From assembly GCF_003075455.1 (NCBI RefSeq), contig NZ_QDAE01000012.1:1-64000 (forward strand): a stretch of 64,000 nt of DNA. The letters run 5' to 3'. The first letter of the stretch is position 1; the number at the start of each line of letters is the position of its first letter. Made by a program: the position numbers and the translations under genes. Below are positions 45,494 through 55,783 of the stretch, one piece after another. The stretch is from Arthrobacter sp. Bz4. GTDB lineage: Bacteria > Actinomycetota > Actinomycetes > Actinomycetales > Micrococcaceae. The notes under the pieces are model-generated. The model was not told where the DNA came from. It made no database searches and saw only the letters and a program-made list of their open reading frames with translations.

Positions 45494-46285
45494 TCAGCCG
45501 TCCCGGGCCGCAGCGGCAACAAGCCGATTGGACCAGACTCGTCCGCCCACCATCAGAAGGCTCCCTGTACACAGCAACACCAGCCCGGGAAGCGACCCGA
45601 ACAGGATAGCGAGGGGTTGAGCGCCGGTCAGGTAGCCCAGCCCAAGTCCGAAGATCGGGAGCCAGCCGAGGAGACGCGCGGTGGCGGCTGGCCCGGCCAG
45701 CGCCGTTGCCCGTGACGCAGCGGCGCCGAGTGATTGCTCCAACTGGGCGGCATACCGGCCCAGGACTTCGACCAGTGGCGCGCCGCTTCGCTCGGATACT
45801 TCCAGGCATACCGCCAGGTCCCGCCACATGCCTGAACAGTCCGCTGGTGGGGTCCTGACTCGGCCAAGGCGCCAGCGTTCGCGTCCGTGCGGATCAGCTG
45901 CTGCGCGCCGGAGGACCTCCGGGATCCCAGCCCCGATTGCTGCTGCCTGCTGGGCGGCGCGAACAACTGGCAGCGCAACCTGTTCGAACCCAGGACCGGA
46001 ACCCGGGATCCGTTCCCTGCCGGCCGCCGAATACACCACGGTCATGTCCTGCCATAGCTGGTGCGGCGCCCTTCCCGCCTGCAGCAGCGCTGTCAGCTGG
46101 TACACGAACAGGGGCAGCTCCGACGGGGCTACTTGGGCGGGTCGGGTCAGGTTGCGCGTCGCTGCGATCCGGTACCCGACCCCGGTTGGCTCCCCAGCGT
46201 TGTTCTGGCCCTCCCTCCGGACCTCCGTTACGGCGAGGATGAGAAAGGCCACAAGCATCAACCCGCCGACGGCGAATCCCGTCAT
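45494..46285 (-). CDS. tadB: Type II secretion F domain protein, TadB-like
   Basis: 263 residues: a first helix, a cytosolic loop, the T2SSF core (ELPLFVYQLTALLQAGRAPHQLW, LAVCLEVSERSGAPLVEVL) and two helices near the C-terminus. It starts in a 4-nt overlap with the ATPase gene and is followed at once by tadC. Equivalent to Rv3658c. Confidence 0.85.
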   Translation of the reverse strand: MTGFAVGGLMLVAFLILAVTEVRREGQNNAGEPTGVGYRIAATRNLTRPAQVAPSELPLFVYQLTALLQAGRAPHQLWQDMTVVYSAAGRERIPGSGPGFEQVALPVVRAAQQAAAIGAGIPEVLRRAAADPHGRERWRLGRVRTPPADCSGMWRDLAVCLEVSERSGAPLVEVLGRYAAQLEQSLGAAASRATALAGPAATARLLGWLPIFGLGLGYLTGAQPLAILFGSLPGLVLLCTGSLLMVGGRVWSNRLVAAAARDG

Positions 46286-47538
46286 GACTGTGGTCCAATC
46301 CTGAGCAGATCCTGCAACCGCGCCCAGCCCGGCGCCGCCTCACATCCACCGCCGCACCGGACAAGGGCGGGGCGAACTCTTAGCGCGCCGGCGTCGTCAA
46401 GTTCCACCAGGCCGATCACCGCAACCTGCCGTCCCCCCGGGCTGCGCACCAGGTGCACCACGACGTCCAGCGCACTGGCGGCTTGCAGGGTGATTGCTTC
46501 ACGGTTCAGGCCGGCCAGGGATCCCAGGGCCATCAACCGTGCGGGGACGGTTTCAGCTGAGTTGGAGTGGATCGTGCCGCCGGCACCGGAGTGACCAGTG
46601 TTCATCGCCGCGAGGAGTTCCCGGACTTCCGCGCCACGGCACTCCCCGACGATCAGCCGGTCGGGACGCATCCGCATCGCTTGTCGGACCAGTTCCGCCA
46701 GGTCGATTGCACCGGAGCTCTCCGCATTATTGTGGCGGCATTGCAAAGATACTGCGTGGGGATGACGCGGGTTCAACTCAGCCGCATCCTCAACCGTCAC
46801 CAGGCGCTCAGAGGAAGCGCTCAGGGCCAGCAGCGTCGACAGGAGCGTGGTCTTGCCGGTGCCAGTTGCACCGCTGACCAGGAAGTTCAGCCGCCGCACC
46901 ACTACCGCGTGCAACACCTCGGCCATCAGCGGATCAAGGGTTCCCGACTGGATCAGCTCGTCCATGGTGAACTCACGATGGCGTTGAACGCGGATAGACA
47001 GCAGGGTGCCCCGGTTGGACACCGGTGGCAGGACAGCATGGACGCGAAATGCAGCCAGGCGGACGTCGACGCACGGGTTGCCGTCGTCGAGACGTCTACC
47101 AGCGGCTGAAATGAGCCGGGTTGCCAAGGCACGCACCTCAGCATCGGTACGGAAACGGAGGGAGGTTCGCCGCAGTCCGGCGCCCCCGTCCACCCACACC
47201 TCATCGGGCCCGTTGACCAGGATGTCTGTCACGGAGAGGTCCTCGAGAAGGTGTTGCAGCGGCCCCAACCCCTGCAGCTCTGCCTGCACCTGGTCAACGG
47301 TCCGGAGCATTCCGGTGGCCCCCAGCAGCTTGCCCGTCGATTGGACGGCGGCAGCCAGACGAGCCCCGGTGAGCGGTAGCTGGTCGGCAAGGACCGCTTG
47401 GCGCACTTCGCTCACCATCGCCGCGGCTGCACCACGGTTCCCATCATCACGGCCCGCGCTGTCAGGCCCCGCGCTGTCTCGGCGCGTATTGTCACGGTGC
47501 GTATTGTCACGGTGTCGGCTGCGTGTCAGATCGCTCAC
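46282..47538 (-). CDS. tadA: Pilus assembly ATPase TadA/CpaF
   Basis: 418 residues. Walker A is in NFLVSGATGTGKTTLLSTLL, the Asp box in RLVTVEDAAEL and the His-rich GHSGAGGTIHSNSA near the end. This secretion ATPase powers pilin export and assembly. The first 35 residues are a low-complexity Arg/Asp/Ser run encoded by a 15-bp duplication (47483-47512), so the true start may lie later. The GTG overlaps the ssd stop (GTGA). Equivalent to Rv3659c. Confidence 0.88.
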   Translation of the reverse strand: MSDLTRSRHRDNTHRDNTRRDSAGPDSAGRDDGNRGAAAAMVSEVRQAVLADQLPLTGARLAAAVQSTGKLLGATGMLRTVDQVQAELQGLGPLQHLLEDLSVTDILVNGPDEVWVDGGAGLRRTSLRFRTDAEVRALATRLISAAGRRLDDGNPCVDVRLAAFRVHAVLPPVSNRGTLLSIRVQRHREFTMDELIQSGTLDPLMAEVLHAVVVRRLNFLVSGATGTGKTTLLSTLLALSASSERLVTVEDAAELNPRHPHAVSLQCRHNNAESSGAIDLAELVRQAMRMRPDRLIVGECRGAEVRELLAAMNTGHSGAGGTIHSNSAETVPARLMALGSLAGLNREAITLQAASALDVVVHLVRSPGGRQVAVIGLVELDDAGALRVRPALVRCGGGCEAAPGWARLQDLLRIGPQS

Positions 47539-48614
47539 GGCCTGGCTCCCCTCGCATGGAAAGGCACCGTGGCCAACGCCTGCGCGGTGAGGGCCTGCAC
47601 CCGGCGGTGCTTGCCAATGGTTAGGAGTCGTCCCTGCCGTTCAGCCGTGGGTACGCCGCGCAGCTGCGGAAGATACCCGATCAGGGGCCCACCCGCCAGC
47701 TCGGCCACCCGGTGCGGATCCAGGCCCTGAGCGAATGGGCCGCGGGCCACGAGACCGACGGGGAGAAACTGGGTTTGTTGCACGATCGAATGAGCCACAG
47801 CGAGGGGGCGACGGCGCCCCGGGACGAGCAGCACCAGTTCGTCGCAGAAGGGAAGCAGCGGTCCGCCCCAGGGCCACCCGGACGGAAGGTCAGCGATCGT
47901 CAGGTCAAAACCGCTTCGGACCGCGTCCAGCACTGACTTAACAGCTGAAGAGCCGAGTATCCCTGCCTCAATCGCCGGCGAACCTCCCATGGCCAGGACT
48001 GATACACCCCTGACCACGGGGAGCGCATCCACTAGTTGATCTGGGTTGAGCGTGCCGCTGACCTCACCGAGATCTTCCCACCGGATACCGGAGAGCGAAT
48101 CAGATACGGCGAGATCCAGTCCCCCGCCCGCACAATCACCGTCGAGGAGCAGACACGACCGACCGGACCGGGCGGCGGCGAGTGCGAGCCAGCAGCTCAG
48201 CGAACTGGCTCCGACCCCGCCCGTGCAGCCCATCACGCCGAGGACGTGACCGCGCGGGCCGCTTGCTCGAAGGCCAGCGAAGCGTTCCACCAGCCAGCCG
48301 GCAGCAGCGGGTAGCAGGGCAACCTGGGAGGCGTTGAGGCGGGCTGCTGTCTGCCACACTGCACCGTCTTCCCCAGATAGGCCCACCAGGATCAGCTCAC
48401 CGTCAGTTGCTGATCCTGTTTCGGCGCTGTCGCTGCCCACGAGCAGCACGGCGGGGTGCAGTTGGCGGGCTTCGGGGAGCGTGGTCGTCACAGTCAGCTC
48501 CAGCCCTGCCGCGGCCGCGACCCTCGCGGTTTCATCCCGGATGGGTTGCGAACTGGTCACCAACGCTACGCCTGCCCGCCCGGAAGCCGGGAGCCAGGGA
48601 CGTCCTTCTGTCAT
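47535..48614 (-). CDS. ssd: Septum-site-determining/CpaE-like protein Ssd
   Basis: A 359-residue MinD-superfamily protein. The P-loop region reads VMGCTGGVGASSLSCWLAL, lacking the usual Lys residues of KGGVGKT, as in other Ssd proteins; LLLDGDCAGGGLDLAV is the following strand. In mycobacteria Ssd affects septum formation, and in Tad loci CpaE positions the pilus machine. It heads the Tad operon. It is equivalent to Rv3660c. Confidence 0.82.
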   Translation of the reverse strand: MTEGRPWLPASGRAGVALVTSSQPIRDETARVAAAAGLELTVTTTLPEARQLHPAVLLVGSDSAETGSATDGELILVGLSGEDGAVWQTAARLNASQVALLPAAAGWLVERFAGLRASGPRGHVLGVMGCTGGVGASSLSCWLALAAARSGRSCLLLDGDCAGGGLDLAVSDSLSGIRWEDLGEVSGTLNPDQLVDALPVVRGVSVLAMGGSPAIEAGILGSSAVKSVLDAVRSGFDLTIADLPSGWPWGGPLLPFCDELVLLVPGRRRPLAVAHSIVQQTQFLPVGLVARGPFAQGLDPHRVAELAGGPLIGYLPQLRGVPTAERQGRLLTIGKHRRVQALTAQALATVPFHARGARP

Positions 48615-48777
48615 GGGTCAAGCGTGGGGCCCCGGAGCTGATGCCCGGGCAGTATAGCGGGCGTATGTGGACAGGCGTCCGACAATTGCTCCTGTGGAGG
48701 ACGGGTGCCTCCACAGGAGCGGTTTGCGGGGTGCCAGCCCGACCAGGATTGTCTGTGGGGCGGGAGACAATAGAGCC

Positions 48778-50492
48778 ATGTATGTTGTCGTGTCCTCACC
48801 GCCCGCTCCAGGCAGCCCTGTCTGGCCGGCTGGGGGGTCGACAGACGACGCCGTCGCCGTACTGCAGCCCGCGGATGCGTCGGGATCGGCCACTGGTGCG
48901 GCCGTCGTCGTCGGGCACGACGAACTTGCCGCGGCCGTCCGCCACTTTGAGGCGCAGAAGGTGCGTTGGGTGTGGGATGCCACCCGCAACTGGTACCCGC
49001 AGCTCCTGCACCAAAAGATCAGCGTCGAGCGGTGCCATGACCTGAGCCTGTGCCGGGACATCCTGCGGCACTCTCGCTTCGCAGCTGACCTGCCCTACAT
49101 CACCAAGCTGCAGGACAGCGCCGACGCACAGGATCAGGCCCCCGCGCGGCAACTTCCCCCGGTTGCCGCATCGATAGGGCAGTTCAGCCTCTTCGAGACC
49201 CCCTCCGCCCCCGGCGGACCCGGGCCGGACGAGGTTCTCACCGAGTTCCGCCACCAGCAGCAGGCTGTTGCGGAAGGGCGGTTTCCCCAACGGCTGTCGC
49301 TGCTGCTAGCGGCTGAATCGGCTGGCGCCCTCCTGGCCGCCGAGATGGAGAACGCAGGAATACCGTGCGTCGTGATCTCCATGAGGAGCTGCTGGAATCG
49401 CAGCTGGGTCCCCGCCCCCGTGAAGGCGTGCGGCCTGCTGAGCTGGAGCGGATAGCCGGTGAGCTACGGGTGCACCTGAACAACCCCGGTTTTAACCCTG
49501 ACTCACCGCAGGAGCTGCTGCGAGCGCTCCACCGGGCAGGCATCGAGGTAACCAGCACGCGGTCCTGGGAGCTGGAACAGCACAAACACCCGGGGATTGA
49601 ACCCCTGCTGCGCTACAAGAAGCTCTCCCGGTTGCTGACCGCCAATGGGTGGACCTGGTTGGATGCCTGGGTGCAGGGCGGCCGCTTCAGACCCGAGTAT
49701 GTGGTGGGCGGAGTGGTATCGGGGCGGTGGGCCTCGAGGGGTGGCGGCGCCCTCCAGATTCCTCGACAGATCCGTGACGCGGTGCGACCCGATCCGGGCT
49801 ATCGGTTTGTGGTGGCTGACGCAGCGCAGCTGGAACCCCGGGTTCTGGCAGCGCTCGGCCGTGATTCGGCGCTGGCAACTGCGGCCCGGGGGAAAGACCT
49901 GTATCAGGGGATTGCCGAGCAGGGCTTTGGCGACCGGGCCAAGGCCAAACTTGCGATGTTGGGCGCGATGTACGGAGCCACTACCGGCGAATCTGGCCGG
50001 TTGATGCCCCAACTGGCCCGCACCTATCCGCAGGCTATCGGGGTCGTGGAGAGTGCTGCCCGCACGGGCGAGGCCGGTGGTGTGGTGAGCAGCTACCTGG
50101 GACGCGGTTGCCCCCCAGCAACTGACGCGTGGCTGGCGTCGCAGCAAAGCTCCACCGCTGATGAGCAGCGTCGTGCGGAAGGTCTTGCCCGATCGCGTGG
50201 CCGGTTCACCCGCAACTTTGTGGTCCAGTCGACCGCCGCCGAATGGGCGCTCTGCTGGCTCGCGGAACTGCGGCGTCAATTGCGCGCGAAGGCGGTTCCA
50301 GCCCCCGTTGACCTACTGGTGTTCTTTCTGCACGACGAGGTGATGCTGCATGTCCCCGAATCCCAGGTCGACGAGGTCTGCCGGGTGGTCGCCGACGCGG
50401 CACAGTCGGCGACCCGGCTGATGTTCGGGGACATACCCATCGACTTTGCGGTCAATGTGGTGGTGGTGGATTCCTACGCGGACGCCAAATAG
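48778..50492 (+). pseudogene. Bifunctional 3'-5' exonuclease/family-A DNA polymerase-like protein, one-base frameshift
   Basis: The N-terminal part (ATG 48778) is a degenerate exonuclease domain. The second part has family-A motifs: motif A VADAAQLEPRVLAAL, motif B region RAKAKLAMLGAMYGATTGESG (Lys, Tyr, Gly) and motif C FFLHDEVMLHVP. The frame breaks at AGIP; one extra G at 49366-49368 gives IPWRRDLHEELLESQLGPRP, normal for actinobacterial homologues of this stand-alone polymerase. It probably acts in repair; PolA itself would be elsewhere. The ATG lies 6 nt after GACAAT. Confidence 0.85.
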
Positions 50493-50506
50493 GGTGCCTT
50501 GGTCGG

Positions 50507-51166
50507 TCAGAGCGGTGGTGGGATCTGATCCGATTTGTCCCACGGCAGGGTCCACCCCAGGTCATCAAACAAGGCGTCCAGAAGTAGCGCAGTGAATCCC
50601 CACACCGTGACGTCCCTGACCAGGAAAGCCGGGGTGGTCCAGGTGACGCCGTTGCGGTGCCCAATCACAGAACGTCGGCCCGCCGGGTTGAGCAGGTCCG
50701 CCACGGGTACCCGGAAGACGTGTTCGGACTCCGCCTCGTCGACCACCGTGACCGGTGACTGGTCGGCCCACCAGGCGAGCACTGGTGTGACCAGGAAGTT
50801 ACTGACCGGAAGCCCAGACTCGGGGAGCGGTCCCAGCACCTCGATCCCGGCGGTGTCGACGCCGGTTTCCTCCCACGCTTCCCGAAGCGCCGCCGCCACC
50901 GGGCCGTCGTCGCCGTCGTCGATCCGGCCCCCTGGGAACGCCACCTGACCTGGATGGTCCGTCAGCGACCCTGAACGTAGCACCAGCAGGACGTCCAGAT
51001 CATCGGGCACGGCGCCCGCATGGAACTCAGCTGGCCGGTCATCGAGGATACCGAAGAGGATCAGGACCGCTGCGTGGCGCGCCTCTGCCGGGTCGATGCC
51101 GCGCAGCGTCCCCGGCTGCGACACGGACCGCTTCGCCAGATCCAGCAACTGTTCACGGGCACTCAT
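50507..51166 (-). CDS. Nudix hydrolase, CoA pyrophosphatase type
   Basis: 219 residues. The Nudix box runs from [10 protein letters not shown] to REAWEETGV, with Asp in place of the first Glu and one extra residue. The preceding [10 protein letters not shown] is the UPF0035 signature of CoA-hydrolysing members. It would split CoA derivatives into phosphopantetheine and ADP. It overlaps nth by 4 nt. Position matches Rv3672c. Confidence 0.87.
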   Translation of the reverse strand: MSAREQLLDLAKRSVSQPGTLRGIDPAEARHAAVLILFGILDDRPAEFHAGAVPDDLDVLLVLRSGSLTDHPGQVAFPGGRIDDGDDGPVAAALREAWEETGVDTAGIEVLGPLPESGLPVSNFLVTPVLAWWADQSPVTVVDEAESEHVFRVPVADLLNPAGRRSVIGHRNGVTWTTPAFLVRDVTVWGFTALLLDALFDDLGWTLPWDKSDQIPPPL

Positions 51167-51969
51167 GCTCGGAGGCTGTATCCGGCGGCCTGCAGTTCGC
51201 GCCGTGTGGCGCCCCCGCGCATCAGCTGCAGCAACTCTTCCCGCCCCGGCGCCAACTCGTACTTCAGCAGCTTCGCGGCTTTGACCGGGTCCACCTCGCC
51301 GTCACCATAGGCGGGGCAGAGGGCGGCCAGGGGGCATGCGCCGCAGGCTGGTTTGCGTGCATGGCAGACCCGGCGACCGTGGAACACCACATGATGGGAG
51401 AGCATGGTCCAGTCCGACGGGTCGAACAAGCGGGCGACGTCGGCCTCCACCTTGACCGCGTCGTCGGACTCGGTCCAACGGAAGCGCCGCGCGAGCCGGC
51501 CGAAGTGGGTGTCGACAGTGATCCCGGGGATGCCAAACGCATTACCGAGTACCACGTTCGCGGTTTTACGACCCACCCCGGGGAGGGTGACAAGGTCTTC
51601 CAGGCGTGGTGGGACCACCCCATCGAACTCATCGACGAGGCGGTTGGACAAGGCCAGCAGGCTCTTCGACTTGGCGCGGAAAAATCCGGTGGGCCGGATC
51701 AGATCCTGCAGGTCCATTTCGTCGGCTTCAGCAAGACGGCGGGCGTCTGGGTACCTGGCGAACAGGGCCGGGGTGGTGAGGTTGACCCGGACATCGGTGG
51801 TCTGGGCCGACAGGACGGTCGCTACGAGAAGCTCAAAGGGATTGGTGAAGTCGAGTTCAGCAACGGCGTAGGGGTATTCCTCGGCCAGCCTGCGTTGAAT
51901 CCTGCGGGCCCGCCGCTTGATGGCGAGCGGCGACGGATCATGGGAACCCGCGGAGACCGTACCGACCAC
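51163..51969 (-). CDS. nth: Endonuclease III
   Basis: A 268-residue DNA glycosylase/AP lyase. The helix-hairpin-helix is [16 protein letters not shown] with the catalytic Lys, the Asp lies in [15 protein letters not shown], and four Cys of the iron-sulfur cluster lie in [17 protein letters not shown]. It removes oxidised pyrimidines. The N-terminal 20 residues are extra, and the exact start is not certain. Position matches Rv3674c. Confidence 0.93.
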   Translation of the reverse strand: MVGTVSAGSHDPSPLAIKRRARRIQRRLAEEYPYAVAELDFTNPFELLVATVLSAQTTDVRVNLTTPALFARYPDARRLAEADEMDLQDLIRPTGFFRAKSKSLLALSNRLVDEFDGVVPPRLEDLVTLPGVGRKTANVVLGNAFGIPGITVDTHFGRLARRFRWTESDDAVKVEADVARLFDPSDWTMLSHHVVFHGRRVCHARKPACGACPLAALCPAYGDGEVDPVKAAKLLKYELAPGREELLQLMRGGATRRELQAAGYSLRA

Positions 51970-51978
51970 TGTCGGTGC

Positions 51979-53381
51979 CTAGCCGTCGCTCGGTGCGCGC
52001 TCGATGTTGGTGAGATCCCGCATGACACCGATCCGGCCCGTGCGCTTGTCCTGCACCAGAAATTCCTCGCCACGGTCCTCGATGCCCACCTCCCAGTCAC
52101 CTGGAAGCAGGACGAAGAGTTCGACACCCGAGGCCTCGTCGACCACCGGGCGGGGTGAACCGACGGCGAACCAGAAGGCTTCCACCACAGGGGCGTCGTC
52201 GTCCGCGTCCTTGGTCGCTGAGATAGAGTCCTGGGACTCGCTGGGCTGGCGTTTCACGACCGGCTGCGCAGTTGTCGCGGCGGCGGTTGCAGCAGTTGTT
52301 GCGGAGGATGTTTCGGGGGTAGCGGCTTTCCGGGTTGCAGTTGCCTGCTGGCCGGTATCCACCGGAGCCTGATCCGCGGTCGGTGAGCTGACACCAGCGT
52401 CGGAGTTGCCGTCGGGCGACTGGGCGGAGTCGTGCGACTTTGCCGCGTCAGGGGACTGAGCCGGGTCAGGAGACTGCGCCGAGTCGGGGGACTGCGCCGA
52501 GTCGGGGGACGTGCCATACGGGGCGAAATCCTCATCAGCGAACCGCGGGTAGCCGGATGAATCGGCGTCGGCCAGTTCCTTGTCCTGGACCCCGGCTGCT
52601 GCCCCCACCCCGCTGTTCAGATGCGCCTCGGGCCTGCTCGGGCCCTGGTCGCCCGAAGAGGACTTCGCTGCGGCGCCGAATCCGAACTTGCCGGCAATGC
52701 CTGGGCTCTTCTTCTGCGCGGCAGGCTGCGATGTGGTCCCGGCGTGACCTGCGCCGAAGCCCGCTGCTGCTGCGCTGGCACCTGCGCCGCCGTCGAGCCT
52801 GGCTGGGGAGTGAACTCGGTAACCTGCTCGGCCGCAACTGGCTCGGAGGCTTTGGGCTTTTTCGGTGCGGCTGGCAGGATGCTACGGGCCATCAGGTGGG
52901 CGTTTGAGCTGGGACGGCCTGCAAAATCTCGGGCGAACATCGGCAGATGCGGGCCTCCGACGGTGGCGGCCAGCATGCCAATCCCGCCGATGAGGCAGAT
53001 GAGCGGCCCAATGTGGAAGGAGGTGACCGTCTGCAGGAAGAAGAAGGTCGTCGCAAGCGCGGCCACCACCGACGCGAACTGGTCGACCGAAAGCGAACCG
53101 ATCCGCAGGTCGGTCCCGAGCCGCCGGGCGGCAATCAAGCCCGCAGTTGCTACCGGGAGGATGATACCGATTCCGAGGAAGAAGAGGGAGGACGCGTTCC
53201 ACAGGTTGCCGAACCAGTCATTGGCCTCGAAGAAGGGAAGCAGCGAGCCGATGAAGATCAGCAACACCGAACCGCCGATCACCGCCTCCCGGAGAGTGAA
53301 TGGGCCCAGAACCGCCTCGCTGGCGCGGTGTGAACTGTCGCTGCTGCTGCCAGCGAACCGATCGGTGTGCGGATGTGTCAT
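51979..53381 (-). pseudogene. Membrane protein of unknown function, one-base frameshift
   Basis: From the ATG at 53381: a 35-residue cytosolic start, four transmembrane helices (GSVLLIFIGSLLPFF and on, to CLIGGIGMLAATVGG), then a Pro/Ala/Gln-rich linker. The frame breaks at 52738-52740, and one extra base gives PGTTSQPAAQKKSPGIAGKF and joins the second part. That part has a six-fold SPDSAQ-type repeat and a folded C-terminal domain (FWFAVGSPRPVVDE, LVQDKRTGRIGVMRDL). I do not recognise the family. Both parts belong together. Confidence 0.7.
52402..52509 (-). repeat. Six 18-bp repeats encoding SPDSAQ-type hexapeptides
   Basis: Within the membrane-protein gene, six units of 18 bp encode SPDSAQ, SPDSAQ, SPDPAQ, SPDAAK, SHDSAQ and SPDGNS. 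The linker is charged and disordered. The more identical units lie at one end, consistent with recent slippage. Confidence 0.85.
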
Positions 53382-53670
53382 TTCGGGATTCCATTCGTCG
53401 CAGCGGCCGGGCGGGCCGCAGTGGCCAGCCTTGCTTCCTGTCACCAGAGTAGTCAACCCGCCTCTCCTCCACTAGCCATCCGGGTCCACTCGCGCCCTTC
53501 TCACCGCCGCTCACCGCAGAAATTCGACCATTCACATTTGCGGATGTGAGCGCGCCCACACAAAGTCGGTGCGCGCGGTTAGTCTGGTCAGCAGTATCGC
53601 GGTGCTGCGTGCCGGTTTCGAACCGGGTGGCTCGCCGCCTAACGCTATCCGGCACGATGAAGGGTTGAAC

Positions 53671-55635
53671 ATGACTGAGAACACCCAGACCACGCAAGGC
53701 GACGCATTTGAGAATCTGCTGCTGGAGGAGCGCAGCTTTCCTCCCACCGAAGAGTTCGCGGCGAATGCCGTAGCTCAGCCCTCCCTCTATGAGGAAGGCA
53801 AGGCCGGGCCGGAGTTCTGGGCCGCTCAGGCACGCGACCTGCTCACCTGGGACGAAGATTTCACCCAGGCTCTCGACTTCTCCGACGCTCCCTTCGCGAA
53901 ATGGTTTGTCGGAGGCCGGGTGAACGCCGCCTACAACGCGCTTGACCGCCACGTTGAGGCCGGCCGAGGGGATCGTGTAGCCATCCATTTTGAAGGCGAG
54001 CCCGGCGACACCCGCTCCTACACCTATGCGGAACTCACGGAAGAGGTCAAGAAAGCATCAAACGCGTTCCTCTCGCTCGGAGTCGAGAAGGGTGACCGGG
54101 TGGCGGTATACCTGCCGATGATCCCCGAGGCAGTCATCACCATGCTCGCCTGTGCCCGGATTGGTGCTGTGCACTCGGTGGTCTTCGGCGGCTTCTCCGC
54201 CGAGGCTCTGCGCAACCGGATCGATGACGCTGAAGCCAAGCTCGTCGTCACGGCGGACGGCACCTACCGTCGCGGCAAGCCCAGCGCGTTGAAGCCAGCC
54301 GTCGACGGCGCCCTGGAACGCGAGGGGCACACCGTCACTAACGTCGTGGTGGTCAAGCGCAACGGCGAGCCGGTGGAGTGGACCGAAGGTCGGGACGTCT
54401 GGTGGAGTGACGCCGTCGGCGGTGCATCAGCCGACCACACCGCCGTCGGACACGACTCGGAGCACCCGCTGTTCATCCTGTACACCTCGGGCACCACAGG
54501 GAAGCCCAAGGGCATCCTCCACACCACCGGCGGGTATCTGACGCAGACGGCCTTCACCCACAAGAACACGTTCGACCTGCGCCCGGAGACCGACGTGTTC
54601 TGGTGCACGGCCGACGTCGGCTGGGTCACCGGGCACAGCTACGTCGCCTATGCGCCACTCGTCAACGGCGCCACCCAGCTCATGTACGAGGGCACCCCCG
54701 ACACCCCGCATCAGGGCCGGTGGTGGGAACTGGTGGAAAAGTACAAGGTGTCCATCCTGTACACGGCTCCGACGGCGATCCGGACGTTCATGAAATGGGG
54801 CCGCGACATCCCCAAGAAATACGACCTCACCTCGATCCGCGTACTGGGCTCCGTGGGTGAGCCCATCAATCCTGAGGCGTGGATGTGGTACCGGGAGATG
54901 ATCGGTGGGGGCAGTGCACCGATCGTGGATACCTGGTGGCAGACCGAAACCGGTGCGCACATGATCGCCCCGATGCCGGGCGTCACGCACGCCAAGCCGG
55001 GCTCCGCGCAGGTGGCAGTGCCGGGGATCTCGGTGGATGTCGTGGATGAGATGGGCGAATCGGTGCCCAACGGTTCGGGCGGGTATCTGGTGGTCCGCGA
55101 ACCGTGGCCGTCCATGCTCCGTGGCATCTGGGGCGACCCGCAGCGGTTCAAGGACACCTACTGGTCCCGCTTCGACAACATGTACTTCGCTGGGGACGGC
55201 GCCAAGCGCGATAAGGACGGCGACATCTGGCTGCTGGGCCGCGTGGACGACGTGATGAACATCTCCGGTCACCGGCTGTCGACCACCGAGATCGAGTCGG
55301 CGCTGGTCAGCCACCCGTCGGTGGCTGAGGCCGCCGTCGTCGGTGCCTCCGATGAGACGACAGGCGAGGCAGTGGTCGCGTTTGTGATCCTGCGTGGCTC
55401 GGCCGTCGACGACGACGACATCGTCACCACCCTGCGCAACCACGTGGGCAAGGAGATCGGGCCGATCGCCAAGCCGCGCAACATCCTGGTGGTGCCCGAG
55501 CTCCCGAAGACCCGCTCCGGCAAGATCATGCGCCGCCTGCTCAAGGACGTTGCCGAGGGCCGGGAAGTCGGCGACTCGTCAACCCTGTCCGACCCGACGA
55601 TCATGGCTCAGATCGCTCAGTCCCTGAGAAAGTAA
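53671..55635 (+). CDS. acs: Acetyl-CoA synthetase
   Basis: 654 residues with the phosphate loop [20 protein letters not shown], the [17 protein letters not shown] motif and the C-terminal [14 protein letters not shown] with the Lys that is acetylated to switch the enzyme off. It makes acetyl-CoA from acetate. AcuC at 28214 could remove that acetyl group. The ATG at 53671 has AAGG 7 nt upstream; the frame runs further up without similarity. Position matches Rv3667. The 289 bp before it show nothing else. Confidence 0.96.
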   Translation: MTENTQTTQGDAFENLLLEERSFPPTEEFAANAVAQPSLYEEGKAGPEFWAAQARDLLTWDEDFTQALDFSDAPFAKWFVGGRVNAAYNALDRHVEAGRGDRVAIHFEGEPGDTRSYTYAELTEEVKKASNAFLSLGVEKGDRVAVYLPMIPEAVITMLACARIGAVHSVVFGGFSAEALRNRIDDAEAKLVVTADGTYRRGKPSALKPAVDGALEREGHTVTNVVVVKRNGEPVEWTEGRDVWWSDAVGGASADHTAVGHDSEHPLFILYTSGTTGKPKGILHTTGGYLTQTAFTHKNTFDLRPETDVFWCTADVGWVTGHSYVAYAPLVNGATQLMYEGTPDTPHQGRWWELVEKYKVSILYTAPTAIRTFMKWGRDIPKKYDLTSIRVLGSVGEPINPEAWMWYREMIGGGSAPIVDTWWQTETGAHMIAPMPGVTHAKPGSAQVAVPGISVDVVDEMGESVPNGSGGYLVVREPWPSMLRGIWGDPQRFKDTYWSRFDNMYFAGDGAKRDKDGDIWLLGRVDDVMNISGHRLSTTEIESALVSHPSVAEAAVVGASDETTGEAVVAFVILRGSAVDDDDIVTTLRNHVGKEIGPIAKPRNILVVPELPKTRSGKIMRRLLKDVAEGREVGDSSTLSDPTIMAQIAQSLRK

Positions 55636-55640
55636 CTCCC

Positions 55641-55677
55641 CGCCTGGGTCCCGGGGCACCATCCCGGGTCCCAGGCG
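55641..55677. terminator. Hairpin after acs
   Basis: Arms 55641-55655 and 55663-55677 pair over 15 bp with one mismatch (CGCCTGGG with CCCAGGCG outside, CCCGGG inside). There is no T-run. It is a likely 3' boundary of acs. Confidence 0.6.
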
Positions 55678-55783
55678 GACCCGGGGTGGTGCCTCCGGGC
55701 GGTGTGATGTGCATCCCGGGGGGTTGTGATCTTGCCCGGCAGGGGTGGCGCCTCGGCCTGCGGCACGAGGACAATTTCGAAAC

